A stretch of 64,000 bases of DNA. Source: Diprion similis. Taxonomy: Eukaryota; Arthropoda; Insecta; Hymenoptera; Diprionidae. A program made the position numbers and the translations under genes. Positions 13,156 through 24,689 of this stretch are shown in pieces. Under the pieces are notes generated by a model. It searched no databases. It worked only from the letters and a program-made list of their open reading frames with translations, and was not told the origin of the DNA. Numbering within the stretch: position 1 is the stretch's first letter; every line of letters starts with the position of its first letter. The stretch lies in the NCBI RefSeq assembly GCF_021155765.1, contig NC_060115.1, positions 558,001 to 622,000 on the forward strand, in the 5' to 3' direction.

Positions 13156-16100
13156 TCGGAGCCGAAAATTTCTCGTTTCGAAATCGATTAGTATGACCAT
13201 TTCTAGAGTAATTCGACCCCCAGGAACTCAAAAAAGACATGAAAAAGAGCGTCGGACCAACAGCAGAGAAATGACGACGAAAATCTTCGGTTTTTCGGCT
13301 GTAACTTTTGATGCGTTGCTCGCAGCCTATTGGGACTGCGCCTAATCGATTTCTCTCGCAAAATTACGTCGGAATAGCGCCTCATCGATTTTATTGCAGC
13401 ACTTTTTAGAATCGCCGAAATTTTCGCAAAAAATTCAAAGGGGTAAGCCTTACTTTTTTGCTCACTTTCGGAGCCGAAAATTTCTTGTTTCGAAATCGAT
13501 TAGTATGACCATTTCTAGAGTAATTCGACCCCCAGGAACTCAAAAAAGACATGAAAAAGAGAGTCGGACCAACTGCAGAGAAATGACGACGAAAATCTTC
13601 GGTTTTTCGGCTGTAACTTTTGATGCGTTGCTCGCAGCCTATTGGGACTGCGCTTAATCGATTTCTCTCGCAAAATTACGTCGGAATGGCGCCTCATCGA
13701 TTTTATTGCAGCACTTTTTAGAATCGCCGAAATTTTCGCAAAAAATTCAAAGGGGTAAGCCTTACTTTTTTGCTCATTCTCGGAGCCGAAAATTTCTCGT
13801 TTCGAAATCGATTAGTATGACCATTTCTAGAGTAATTCGACCCCCAGGAACTCAAAAAAGACATGAAAAAGAGAGTCGGACCAACTGCAGAGAAATGACG
13901 ACGAAAATCTTCGGTTTTTCGGCTGTAACTTTTGATGCGTTGCTCGCAGCCTATTGGGACTGCGCTTAATCGATTCCTCTCGCAAAATTACGTCGGAATG
14001 GCGCCTCATCGATTTTATTGCAGCACTTTTCAGAATCATCGAAATTTTCGCAAAAAATTCGAAGGGGTAAGCCTTACTTTTTTGCTTATTTTCGGAGCCG
14101 AAAATTTCTCGTTTCGAAATCGATTAGTATGACCACTTCCAGAGTAATTCGACCCCCAGGAACTCAAAAAAGACATGAAAAAGAGCGTCGGACCAACAGC
14201 AGAGAAATGACGACGAAAATCTTCGGTTTTCCGGCTGTAACTTTTGATGCGTTGCTCGCAGCCTATTGGGACTGCGCCCAATCGATTTCTCTCGCAAAAT
14301 TACGTCGGAATAGCGCCTCATCGATTTTATTGCAGCACTTTTTAGAATCGCTGAAATTTTCGCAAAAAATTCAAAGGGGTAAGCCTTACTTTTTTGCTCA
14401 TTTTCGGAGCCGAAAATTTCTCGTTTCGAAATCGATTAGTATGACCATTTCCAGAGTAATTCGACCCCCAGGAACTCAAAAAAGACATGAAAAAGAGCGT
14501 CGGACCAACAGCAGAGAAATGACGACGAAAATCTTCGGTTTTTCGGCTGTAACTTTTGATGCGTTGCTCGCAGCCTATTGGGACTGCGCTTAATCGATTC
14601 CTCTCGCAAAATTACGTCGGAATGGCGCCTCATCGATTTTATTGCAGCACTTTTCAGAATCATCGAAATTTTCGCAAAAAATTCAAAGGTGTAAGCCTTA
14701 CTTTTTTGCTCATTTTCGGAGCCGAAAATTTCTCGTTTCGAAATCGATTAGTATGACCATTTCCAGAGTAATTCGACCCCCAGGAACTCAAAAAAGACAT
14801 GAAAAAGAGCGTCGGACCAACAGCAGAGAAATGACGACGAAAATCTTCGGTTTTTCGGCTGTAACTTTTGATGCGTTGCTCGCAGCCTATTGGGACTGCG
14901 CTTAATCGATTCCTCTCGCAAAATTACGTCGGAATGGCGCCTCATCGATTTTATTGCAGCACTTTTCAGAATCATCGAAATTTTCGCAAAAAATTCAAAG
15001 GGGTAAGCCTTACTTTTTTGCTCATTTTCGGAGCCGAAAATTTCTCGTTTCGGAATCGATTAGTATGACCATTTCTAGAGTAATTCGACCCTCAGGAACT
15101 CAAAGAAGACATAAAAAAGAGCGTCGGACCAACAGCAGAGAAATGACGACGAAAATCTTCGGTTTTTCGGCTGTAACTTTTGATGCGTTGCTCGCAGCCT
15201 ATTGGGACTGCGCCTAATCGATTTCTCTCGCAAAATTACGTCGGAATAGCGCCTCATCGATTTTATTGCAGCACTTTTTAGAATCGCCGAAATTTTCGCA
15301 AAAAATTCAAAGGGGTAAGCCTTACTTTTTTGCTCATTTTCGGAGCCGAAAATTTCTTGTTTCGAAATCGATTAGTATGACCATTTCTAGAGTAATTTGA
15401 CCCCCAGGAACTCAAAAAAGACATGAAAAAGAGAGTCGGACCAACTGCAGAGAAATGACGACGAAAATCTTCGGTTTTTCGGCTGTAACTTTTGATGCGT
15501 TGTTCGCAGCCTATCGGGACTGCGCTCAATCGATTTCTCTCGCGAAATTACGTCGGAATAGCGCCTCATTGATTTTATTGCAGCACTTTTCAGAATCGCC
15601 GAAATTTTCGCAAAAAATTCAAAGGGGTAAGCCTTACTTTTTTGCTCATTTTCGGAGCCGAAAATTTCTCGTTTCGAAATCGATTAGTTTGACCATTTCT
15701 AGAGTAATTCGACCCCCAGGAACTCAAAAAAGACATAAAAAAGAGCGTCGGACCAACAGCAGAGAAATGACGACGAAAATCTTCGGTTTTTCGGCTGTAA
15801 CTTTTGATGCGTTGCTCGCAGCCTATTGGGACTGCGCTTAATCGATTCCTCTCGCAAAATTACGTCGGAATGGCGCCTCATCGATTTTATTGCAGCACTT
15901 TTCAGAATCATCGAAATTTTCGCAAAAAATTCGAAGGGGTAAGCATTACTTTTTCGCTCATTTTCGGAGCCGAAAATTTCTCGTTTCGAAATCGATTAGT
16001 ATGACCACTTCTAGAGTAATTCGACCCCCAGGAACTCAAAAAAGACATGAAAAAGAGCGTCGGACGAACAGCAGAGAAATGACGACGAAAATCTTCGGTT

Positions 16101-19100
16101 TTTCGGCTGTAACTTTTGATGCATTGCTCGCAGCCTATTGGGACTGCGCTTAATCGATTCCTCTCGCAAAATTACGTCGGAATGGCGCCTCATCGATTTT
16201 ATTGCAGCACTTTTCAGAATCATCGAAATTTTCGCAAAAAATTCGAAGGGGTACGCCTTACTTTTTTGCTCATTTTCGGAGCCGAAAATTTCTCATTTCG
16301 AAATCGATTAGTATGACCATTTCCAGAGTAATTCGACCCCCAGGAACTCAAAAAAAAAATGAAGAAGAGCGTCGGATCAACAGCAGAGAAATGACGACGA
16401 AAATCTTCGGTTTTTCGGCCGTAACTTTTGATGCGTTGCTCGCAGCCTATTGGGACTGCGCTTAATCGATTTCTCTCGCAAAATTACGTCGGAATAGCGC
16501 CTCATTGATTTTATTGCAGCACTTTTCAGAATCGCCGAAATTTTCGCAAAAAATTCAAAGGGGTAAGCCTTACTTTTTTGCTCATTTTCGGAGCCGAAAA
16601 TTTCTCGTTTCGGAATCGATTAGTATGACCATTTCTAGAGTAATTCGACCCTCAGGAACTCAAAGAAGACATAAAAAAGAGCGTCGGACCAACAGCAGAG
16701 AAATGACGACGAAAATCTACGGTTTTTCGGCTGTAACTTTTGATGCGTTGCTCGCAGCCTATTGGGACTGCGCCTAATCGATTTCTCTCGCAAAATTACG
16801 TCGGAATAGCGCCTCATCGATTTTATTGCAGCACTTTTTAGAATCGCCGAAATTTTCGCAAAAAATTCAAAGGGGTAAGCCTTACTTTTTTGCTCATTTT
16901 CGGAGCCGAAAATTTCTCGTTTCGAAATCGATTAGTATGACCATTTCCAGAGTAATTCGACCCCCAGGAACTCAAAAAAGACATGAAAAAGAGCGTCGGA
17001 CCAACAGCAGAGAAATGACGACGAAAATCTTCGGTTTTTCGGCTGTAACTTTTGATGCGTTGCTCGCAGCCTATTGGGACTGCGCTTAATCGATTCCTCT
17101 CGCAAAATTACGTCGGAATGGCGCCTCATCGATTTTATTGCAGCACTTTTCAGAATCATCGAAATTTTCGCAAAAAATTCAAAGGGGTAAGCCTTACTTT
17201 TTTGCTCATTTTCGGAGCCGAAAATTTCTCGTTTCGGAATCGATTAGTATGACCATTTCTAGAGTAATTCGACCCTCAGGAACTCAAAGAAGACATAAAA
17301 AAGAGCGTCGGACCAACAGCAGAGAAATGACGACGAAAATCTTCGGTTTTTCGGCTGTAACTTTTGATGCGTTGCTCGCAGCCTATCGGGACTGCGCCTA
17401 ATCGATTCCTCTCGCAAAATTACGTCGGAATGGCGCCTCATCGATTCTATTGCAGCACTTTTCAGAATCGCTGAAATTTTCGCAAAAAATTCAAAGGGGT
17501 AAGCCTTACTTTTTTGCTCATTTTCAGAGCCGAAAATTTCTCGTTTTGGAATCGATTAGTATGACCATTTCTAGAGTAATTCGACCCCCAGGAACTCTAA
17601 AAAGACATAAAAAAGAGCGTCGGACCAACAGCAGAGAAATGACGACGAAAATCTTCGGTTTTTCGGCTGTAACTTTTGATGCGTTGCTCGCAGCCTATTG
17701 GGACTGCGCCTAATCGATTTCTCTCGCAAAATTACGTCGGAATAGCGCCTCATCGATTTTATTGCAGCACTTTTTAGAATCGCCGAAATTTTCGCAAAAA
17801 ATTCAAAGGGGTAAGCCTTACTTTTTTGCTCACTTTCGGAGCCGAAAATTTCTTGTTTCGAAATCGATTAGTATGACCATTTCTAGAGTAATTCGACCCC
17901 CAGGAACTCAAAAAAGACATGAAAAAGAGCGTCGGACCAACAGCAGAGAAATGACGACGAAAATCTTCGGTTTTTCGGCTGTAACTTTTGATGCGTTGCT
18001 CGCAGCCTATTGGGACTGCGCTTAATCGATTCCTCTCGCAAAATTACGTCGGAATGGCGCCTCATCGATTTTATTGCAGCACTTTTCAGAATCGCCGAAA
18101 TTTTCGCAAAAAATTCAAAGGGGTAAGCCTTACTTTTTTGCTCATTTTCGGAGCCGAAAATTTCTCGTTTCGGAATCGATTAGTATGACCATTTCTAGAG
18201 TAATTCGACCCTCAGGAACTCAAAAAAGACATGAAAAAGAGCGTCGGACCAACAGCAGAGAAATGACGACGAAAATCTTCGGTTTTTCGGCTGTAACTTT
18301 TGATGCGTTGCTCGCAGCCTATCGGGACTGCGCCTAATCGATTCCTCTCGCAAAATTACGTCGGAATGGCGCCTCATCGATTCTATTGCAGCACTTTTCA
18401 GAATCGCTGAAATTTTCGCAAAAAATTCAAAGGGGTAAGCCTTACTTTTTTGCTCATTTTCAGAGCCGAAAATTTCTCGTTTTGGAATCGATTAGTATGA
18501 CCATTTCTAGAGTAATTCGACCCCCAGGAACTCAAAAAAGACATAAAAAAGAGCGTCGGACCAACAGCAGAGAAATGACGACGAAAATCTTCGGTTTTTC
18601 GGCTGTAACTTTTGATGCGTTGCTCGCAGCCTATTGGGACTGCGCTTAATCGATTTCTCTCGCAAAATTACGTCGGAATGGCGCCTCATCGATTTTATCG
18701 CAGCACTTTTTAGAATCGCCGAAATTTTCGCAAAAAATTCAAAGGGGTAAGCCTTACTTTTTTGCTCATTTTCGGAGCTGAAAATTTCTCGTTTCGAAAT
18801 CGATTAGTTTGACCATTTCTAGAGTAATTCGACCCCCAGGAACTCAAAAAAGACATAAAAAAGAGCGTCGGACCAACAGCAGAGAAATGACGACGAAAAT
18901 CTTCGGTTTTTCGGCTGTAACTTTTGATGCGTTGCTCGCAGCCTATTGGGACTGCGCTTAATCGATTCCTCTCGCAAAATTACGTCGGAATAGCGCCTCA
19001 TTGATTTTATTGCAGCACTTTTCAGAATCGCCGAAATTTTCGCAAAAAATTCAAAGGGGTAAGCCTTACTTTTTTGCTCATTTTCGGAGCCGAAAATTTC

Positions 19101-20904
19101 TCGTTTCGGAATCGATTAGTATGACCATTTCTAGAGTAATTCGACCCTCAGGAACTCAAAGAAGACATAAAAAAGAGCGTCGGACCAACAGCAGAGAAAT
19201 GACGACGAAAATCTACGGTTTTTCGGCTGTAACTTTTGATGCGTTGCTCGCAGCCTATTGGGACTGCGCCTAATCGATTTCTCTCGCAAAATTACGTCGG
19301 AATAGCGCCTCATCGATTTTATTGCAGCACTTTTTAGAATCGCCGAAATTTTCGCAAAAAATTCAAAGGGGTAAGCCTTACTTTTTTGCTCATTCTCGGA
19401 GCCGAAAATTTCTCGTTTCGAAATCGATTAGTATGACCATTTCCAGAGTAATTCGACCCCCAGGAACTCAAAAAAGACATGAAAAAGAGCGTCGGACCAA
19501 CAGCAGAGAAATGACGACGAAAATCTTCGGTTTTTCGGCTGTAACTTTTGATGCGTTGCTCGCAGCCTATTGGGACTGCGCTTAATCGATTCCTCTCGCA
19601 AAATTACGTCGGAATGGCGCCTCATCGATTTTATTGCAGCACTTTTCAGAATCGCCGAAATTTTCGCAAAAAATTCAAAGGGGTAAGCCTTACTTTTTTG
19701 CTCATTCTCGGAGCCGAAAATTTCTCGTTTCGAAATCGATTAGTATGACCATTTCCAGAGTAATTCGACCCCCAGGAACTCAAAAAAGACATGAAAAAGA
19801 GCGTCGGACCAACAGCAGAGAAATGACGACGAAAATCTTCGGTTTTTCGGCTGTAACTTTTGATGCGTTGCTCGCAGCCTATTGGGACTGCGCTTAATCG
19901 ATTCCTCTCGCAAAATTACGTCGGAATGGCGCCTCATCGATTTTATTGCAGCACTTTTCAGAATCGCCGAAATTTTCGCAAAAAATTCAAAGGGGTAAGC
20001 CTTACTTTTTTGCTCATTTTCGGAGCCGAAAATTTCTCGTTTCGGAATCGATTAGTATGACCATTTCTAGAGTAATTCGACCCTCAGGAACTCAAAAAAG
20101 ACATGAAAAAGAGCGTCGGACCAACAGCAGAGAAATGACGACGAAAATCTTCGGTTTTTCGGCTGTAACTTTTGATGCGTTGCTCGCAGCCTATTGGGAC
20201 TGCGCCTAATCGATTTCTCTCGCAAAATTACGTCGGAATAGCGCCTCACCGATTTTATTGCAGCACTTTTTAGAATCGCCGAAATTTTCGCAAAAAATTC
20301 AAAGGGGTAAGCCTTACTTTTTTGCTCACTTTCGGAGCCGAAAATTTCTTGTTTCGAAATCGATTAGTATGACCATTTCTAGAGTAATTCGACCCCCAGG
20401 AACTCAAAAAAGACATGAAAAAGAGAGTCGGACCAACTGCAGAGAAATGACGACGAAAATCTTCGGTTTTTCGGCTGTAACTTTTGATGCGTTGCTCGCA
20501 GCCTATTGGGACTGCGCTTAATCGATTTCTCTCGCAAAATTACGTCGGAATAGCGCCTTATCGATTTCATTGCAGCACTTTCTAGAATCGCCGAAATTTT
20601 CGCAAAAAATTCAAAGGGGTAAGCCTTACTTTTTTGCTCATTCTCGGAGCCGAAAATTTCTCGTTCCGGAATCGATTAGTTTGACCATTTCTAGCGTAAT
20701 TCGACCCCCAGGAACTCAAAAAAGACATGAAAAAGAGCGACGGACCAACAGCAGAGAAATGACGACGAAAATCTTCGGTTTTTAGGCTGTAACTTTTGAT
20801 GCGTTGCTCGCAGCCTATTGGGACTGCGCTTAATCGATTTCTCTCGCAAAATTACGTCGGAATAGTGCCTCATCGATTCTATTGCAGCACTTTTCAGAAT
20901 TGTC

Positions 20905-21720
20905 GAAATTTTCGCAAAAAATTCAAAGGGGTAAGCCTTACTTTTTTGCTCCTTTTTGGAGTCGAAAATTTCTCGTTTCGGAATCGATCAGTATGACCAT
21001 TCCTAGAGTAATTTGACCCCCAGGAACTCAGAAATTACATCAAAAAGAGCGTAGGAGCAGCAGCAGAGAAATGACGATGAAAATCATGAGTTTCTTAGCT
21101 TTAACTTTTGATCCGTTGCTCGCAGCGCATTGAGCCCACGGTTAATCGTCTCTTTCTGTCAATATTACTTCGGAGTAGTTTATGAACGAATTATTTGCAG
21201 CCTTGCCCAAAATCGTCGGAATTTTCGCTACAAATTCAAAGGGGTTAGCTTTACTCTTTCCGTTCTTTCGGAGCCGACAATGTTGTGTTCCGTAATCGGT
21301 CCGTATGACCCTTTCTCAACTAATCAGACATCCAGTATTTTAGAAAACACAGCACTAAGAGCGTGGGATGATCAGCACAGAAACTGCGACAAAAAGACCA
21401 GCAGCAGAAAAATGATTAAAGTACGTCCTTTGTTATTCGGCCGTTACTTTTATTTTGTTGTTCGCATCGCATACTGCCTGTGGTTCATCGTTCTCTCTCG
21501 CAAAATCACGTCGGAGTAGTTCATAATCGACCGATTCGCAGCCTTTCCCAAAATTTCCGGAATTTTTGCCAAAAATTGCAAGTGGTTCGCCTCACGTTCT
21601 CCGTGATAGCCGACGCCGAAAATATCTCGTCTCGGAATCGATTAGTGTTACCGTTTTCAGAGTCACTGGACCCCCAGAAACTCCTTGTAGCAGAGACTGC
21701 TGTATCTACTCAAAGACGTT
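20905..21720. repeat. Decaying right edge of the satellite array
   Basis: Two more units and a partial one can be recognised by the GAAATTTTCGC-type start at 20905, 21219 and 21558. They have lengths of about 314 and 339 bp and rapidly rising divergence; the last recognisable motif is GACCCCCAGAAACTCC near 21670. This is the usual picture at the edge of a homogenised array, where unequal exchange no longer reaches. Confidence 0.9.
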
Positions 21721-23180
21721 GATTCACTAAGCAATTAGGCAGGTAATTAACGGCAGCTACGTAGATAACCAATCATTTTTCAGCTTTAATTCTGAAGTTC
21801 TCGGATAATTTACAGGTCCGTTCACCCGTTTTGTAGTTTCAAGGTGTTCAAAACAATCAGATTACCGACCGGTTGTTACGTTGTTCCATCAACCATTGTT
21901 ACCTCATTCGCCGCCATCATTTACTGCAATTCCTATCACTATCTGTTGGACAAATCAACGAATTTCCCACGGAGGCTATTAACGAAGGTGCAAGCACCCC
22001 CGTATACTAGTCCAGGGAGAGATCTTACCTACAGGGTGTTACGCGGTGCGATCGATAGTTGGAATTTGCAAGTTATCAAAGTAACCCACAGCCGAACTAG
22101 TCAGAGAGTTTCACGTCCCCTAAACGGCAAAGCTGCATTTGAATAAATCAGATTGCATCGGACGCTGTTACATCGAAGCCCCTACTTGTTTACTCGTCAT
22201 CCAGATCCAATGATATGAGGTTCCCATTAGGTACCGCCAACGTATTCCAGGGAATGCTGAGAGATAAAACTTTCTATTCTAATCCAATATCGCAACGACT
22301 TTTCTCACCGGTTCAAATCTTGTCTCTTTTTCTCTTGTAAGGCAACGGAATCCATATAAGAGGCGTAGGAAATAATGTAAACTGCAAATCATCATTTACT
22401 ATTTATTTATCACTGTGCCAAATTCTTACAAAATTAATCTATTGCATAGCATTCTATTACACAGTACGCATTGCGAAGGTATGCGAGTGTACTAGCCTAA
22501 CAGTATTATATACGCTATGTGCAGTTGGATTTCACTTCTCAACGTTTCTTGTCGTCGCTCCAAGACACATTCAGCAGGGTAGGGGGAATTTAGGGAGAGA
22601 AAGACGGTAACGGGAGGATCGAGAGTTTGAGTGAGCGGGAAAGATTGGGAGCATCGTCCTTTAAGTCCGTTATGTCAGGCATTGTGTCAGGCGTTGAGTT
22701 CTTGTCGGTTTTGAGGAAAGCCGCGGATCGCTCAACCGGCGCATAGGCGTAATCTGTGCCCAAGTCAATCATATGCCAGTCCGGGAAACCGCACCGTGAG
22801 TTTCTATTCGGGTCATTAGATACAGCTCCTTGTTTCCTGGTGCAAAACTTTACGTAAACAACCGACAAGCACGTGACACAAAAGCACTCTATCGGGAGTT
22901 GCGAAATACATTTTGCCCCCCCTCCCCCAGGGTTCGGAACCGCGCCGATCGGGTCCGTCACGTAAATTCCCCTGATTAATCTGAAAGATTGGATACAGCC
23001 GGTATCAAGTTTACAGACACGTCTTACCTGATTGATCTTCTGGTGTCGCACAATCGCACACCGATTCAACCAAAGCCGTCTTGTGAAATGGTTTCGAAGT
23101 TGCATGTGTCACTGCCGCAACCTGCCCGCCTCGATTCGACGGTGAGAAAATTCTTACCTGCGATCATTTGGCAAAGTGGG
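21721..23180. other. Unique spacer between satellite and gene cluster, no secure gene
   Basis: Non-repetitive sequence with no clear coding exon on the plus strand. It holds a C-rich tract at about 22915-22929 and a single moderately long minus-strand open frame that is treated separately. TTTATT at 22402-22407 would read as AATAAA on the minus strand. Confidence 0.6.
22590..22990 (-). CDS. Possible terminal exon of an unrecognised Cys-containing protein (weak)
   Basis: A minus-strand frame is open from beyond 23105 down to a stop at 22590. The part below about 22990 reads plausibly protein-like: a cysteine-rich patch (C-ISQLPIE-C-F-C-VT-C), then a polar region with FPDWHMIDLG and a Ser/Asp/Pro-rich tail. 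Upstream on the same strand are good donors (CAG|GTAAGA near 23028, CAG|GTAAGA near 23152) and an acceptor (CTTTCAG near 22982), and AATAAA lies about 185 bp past the stop. However, the exons I tried do not join in frame, no signal peptide was found, and an open frame of this length is expected about once by chance in this much DNA. It may be noise, or a broken gene. Confidence 0.2.
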
Positions 23181-23186
23181 AGACGT

Positions 23187-23194
23187 TATAAAAG
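23187..23194 (+). promoter_or_regulatory. TATA box, probable promoter of gene A
   Basis: TATAAAAG lies 182 bp before the ATG of gene A. No strong Inr is seen about 30 bp downstream, so this assignment is weaker than for the other cluster genes; a 5' UTR of about 150 bp is implied. Confidence 0.5.
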
Positions 23195-23368
23195 GCTATC
23201 ACAAGCCATTTCGCCCGGGCAGAAAATTCCGACCGCTACACGTACACGAAGAAACGGCATATAGTATCACACCGTGTACGAGCAATAATCGATTCCGGGA
23301 CAATAAGTTTGAATAACGGTAACCAGAGGTTGATAAAAAGATAAAAAAAAATTCAACCGCGAGCGATC

Positions 23369-24467
23369 ATGAACCGTTTTCTTGGCTTTCTACTCTTCGT
23401 GAGCTACGTATTTGCCAAGCCAGCGACCTACGACGAGTATCTCGCCCTCGAGGATGACATCGCTACCGTCGGCTCTATCCGTCGTGACGTGCGAGCTCCT
23501 CTGCCTTCAGGATTTGCCATCGAAGTAGCGGACCTCCTCAGCGCTGGAACTGAGGCCAGGAAATCGCGAGAGGCAAAAGGGGCCGCGGACCCTAAGAAGA
23601 CTGCGATGAAAAACGCATCGGGTAAGTTTCGTTTATCGTGTTTAACTTCGGACACCCTTACTTGGGGATTCCGGGAGCGACGACGAACCGTAATTTCTTT
23701 TTTATTCAACAAGTGACGCCTTTGAACACGTGCAATACTCCCTGTTTCAGGAAAATCCGACGAGGGTGGATACTACAAGAGTTACGGCAGCGATGCCGAG
23801 GGTGAAAAGGGGTATCTCAAGCAGACCTACAGCAAGGGTGATCACGGCTACAAGACCCTCGACACTTTCCACAAGCAAGACGGTGACAACTACGGTTTCG
23901 AGAAGCACACCGCGTTCGGTAAGGCCAAAGGAGCCGAGGAGGGCGGAGAACACGGAAAGAGCGGATCCTACAAGAGCGCCGAAGGCAGTGACGGCGACGA
24001 CCACGAGGGTGCCGGTAAGTTCACAAAATCGGAATCACGCAAAAAAATTGACAATGAATTAAGTTCATACCTCTCAACGCTGTCGAACGTCAAAATCGGG
24101 CGAATGCGTTCCATCTGGGATAAAAAACGACCAAATGAACCTCATTTTGAATCCAACAGGAACCATCGTGGACGCTCATTACGCCCCGTACGAAGGCGAA
24201 CACCACAGCGAGGGTGAACACGTGTCGTCCGAAGGGGGGGACGGTGGGCATTATACGGAAGGAGGGGACGGCGGGCACTACACAAGCGGCGGAGAGGGCA
24301 GCTCCGGAAGTTACTCAAGCGAGGGTGGAGACGCGGGGCATTACTCCACCGGGGGCGGGGCGGAGGGCTCATACGGAACGCACGGCTCCTACTCGAGCGC
24401 GGATGACTCTGGGGATCATCAGGGTTACGTAGACGGCGGCTCCGAGTACGAGGGCGATCACTACTAG
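23369..24467 (+). CDS. Gene A: secreted Gly/Ser/Asp/His-rich protein, three exons
   Basis: Exons are 23369-23621, 23751-24014 and 24160-24467, joined through GGTAAG / TTTCAG and CGGTAAG / AACAG; both introns are in phase 1 and the product is 274 aa. A signal peptide (about residues 1-16, MNRFLGFLLFVSYVFA) is followed by SIRR|D, a possible proprotein site, and a Lys/Gly region with GEKGYLKQTYSKGDHGYK and TLDTFHKQDG. This resembles the GEKGxKGYK and FHKDE modules of genes B-J in diverged form. Exon 3 is a GGDGGHYT-type Gly/Ser/His/Tyr repeat tail. Exon 2 is 264 bp with phase 1 at both ends, so skipping it would keep the frame. AATAAA lies at 24681. It is probably an extracellular structural protein; membership in the cluster family is inferred, and no function is recognised. 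Confidence 0.8.
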
Positions 24468-24680
24468 CTTACCCCCGGAACAACGAGGGGCGGAGATTAG
24501 CCGAAGTCGAAGTTTACAGCCACGGCTGAGTTGCACCTGCAGATCTAGAGGCATTGCGGATTTTGGCGGTTGAGATCACTTCCATCACCGTCCCGCAGCT
24601 ATTTTTGTACATATAACCTATTATATATGGTATAATGATTTGAAGAATGTTCACCACCATGTCACCGTTGTTAGTTCATT

Positions 24681-24686
24681 AATAAA
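24681..24686 (+). terminator. Poly(A) signal, gene A
   Basis: AATAAA 214 bp after the stop codon of gene A. Confidence 0.6.
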
Positions 24687-24689
24687 AAT

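Larger units (their letters stand above)
1..20904. repeat. 312-bp satellite array, 67 monomers in perfect register
   Basis: The same 312-bp unit recurs head to tail from base 1; units begin with GAAATTTTCGC at 1, 313, 625 and so on to 20593 without a net insertion or deletion. Units differ mainly by scattered substitutions. Each unit carries three ATCGAT sites, a dyad TTTTCGG-AG-CCGAAAA (altered in some units), and a stretch reading GAAATGACGACGAAAATC. Open frames of 60-90 codons recur in every unit on both strands, but they only reflect homogenised repetition. The array enters from the left edge, so its true size is unknown. Function is not shown by sequence; tandem satellites of this size are typical of pericentromeric or other heterochromatin. 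Confidence 0.98.

Noticed and set aside
1-20904. CRISPR array or telomeric repeat
   Set aside because: Monomers are contiguous 312-bp units without spacers, and there are no short telomere units.
1-20996. Dozens of 60-90 codon open frames on both strands of the satellite
   Set aside because: They recur every 312 bp because the repeat does; the variants include stop losses and many amino-acid changes, and no start context or family motif is seen.
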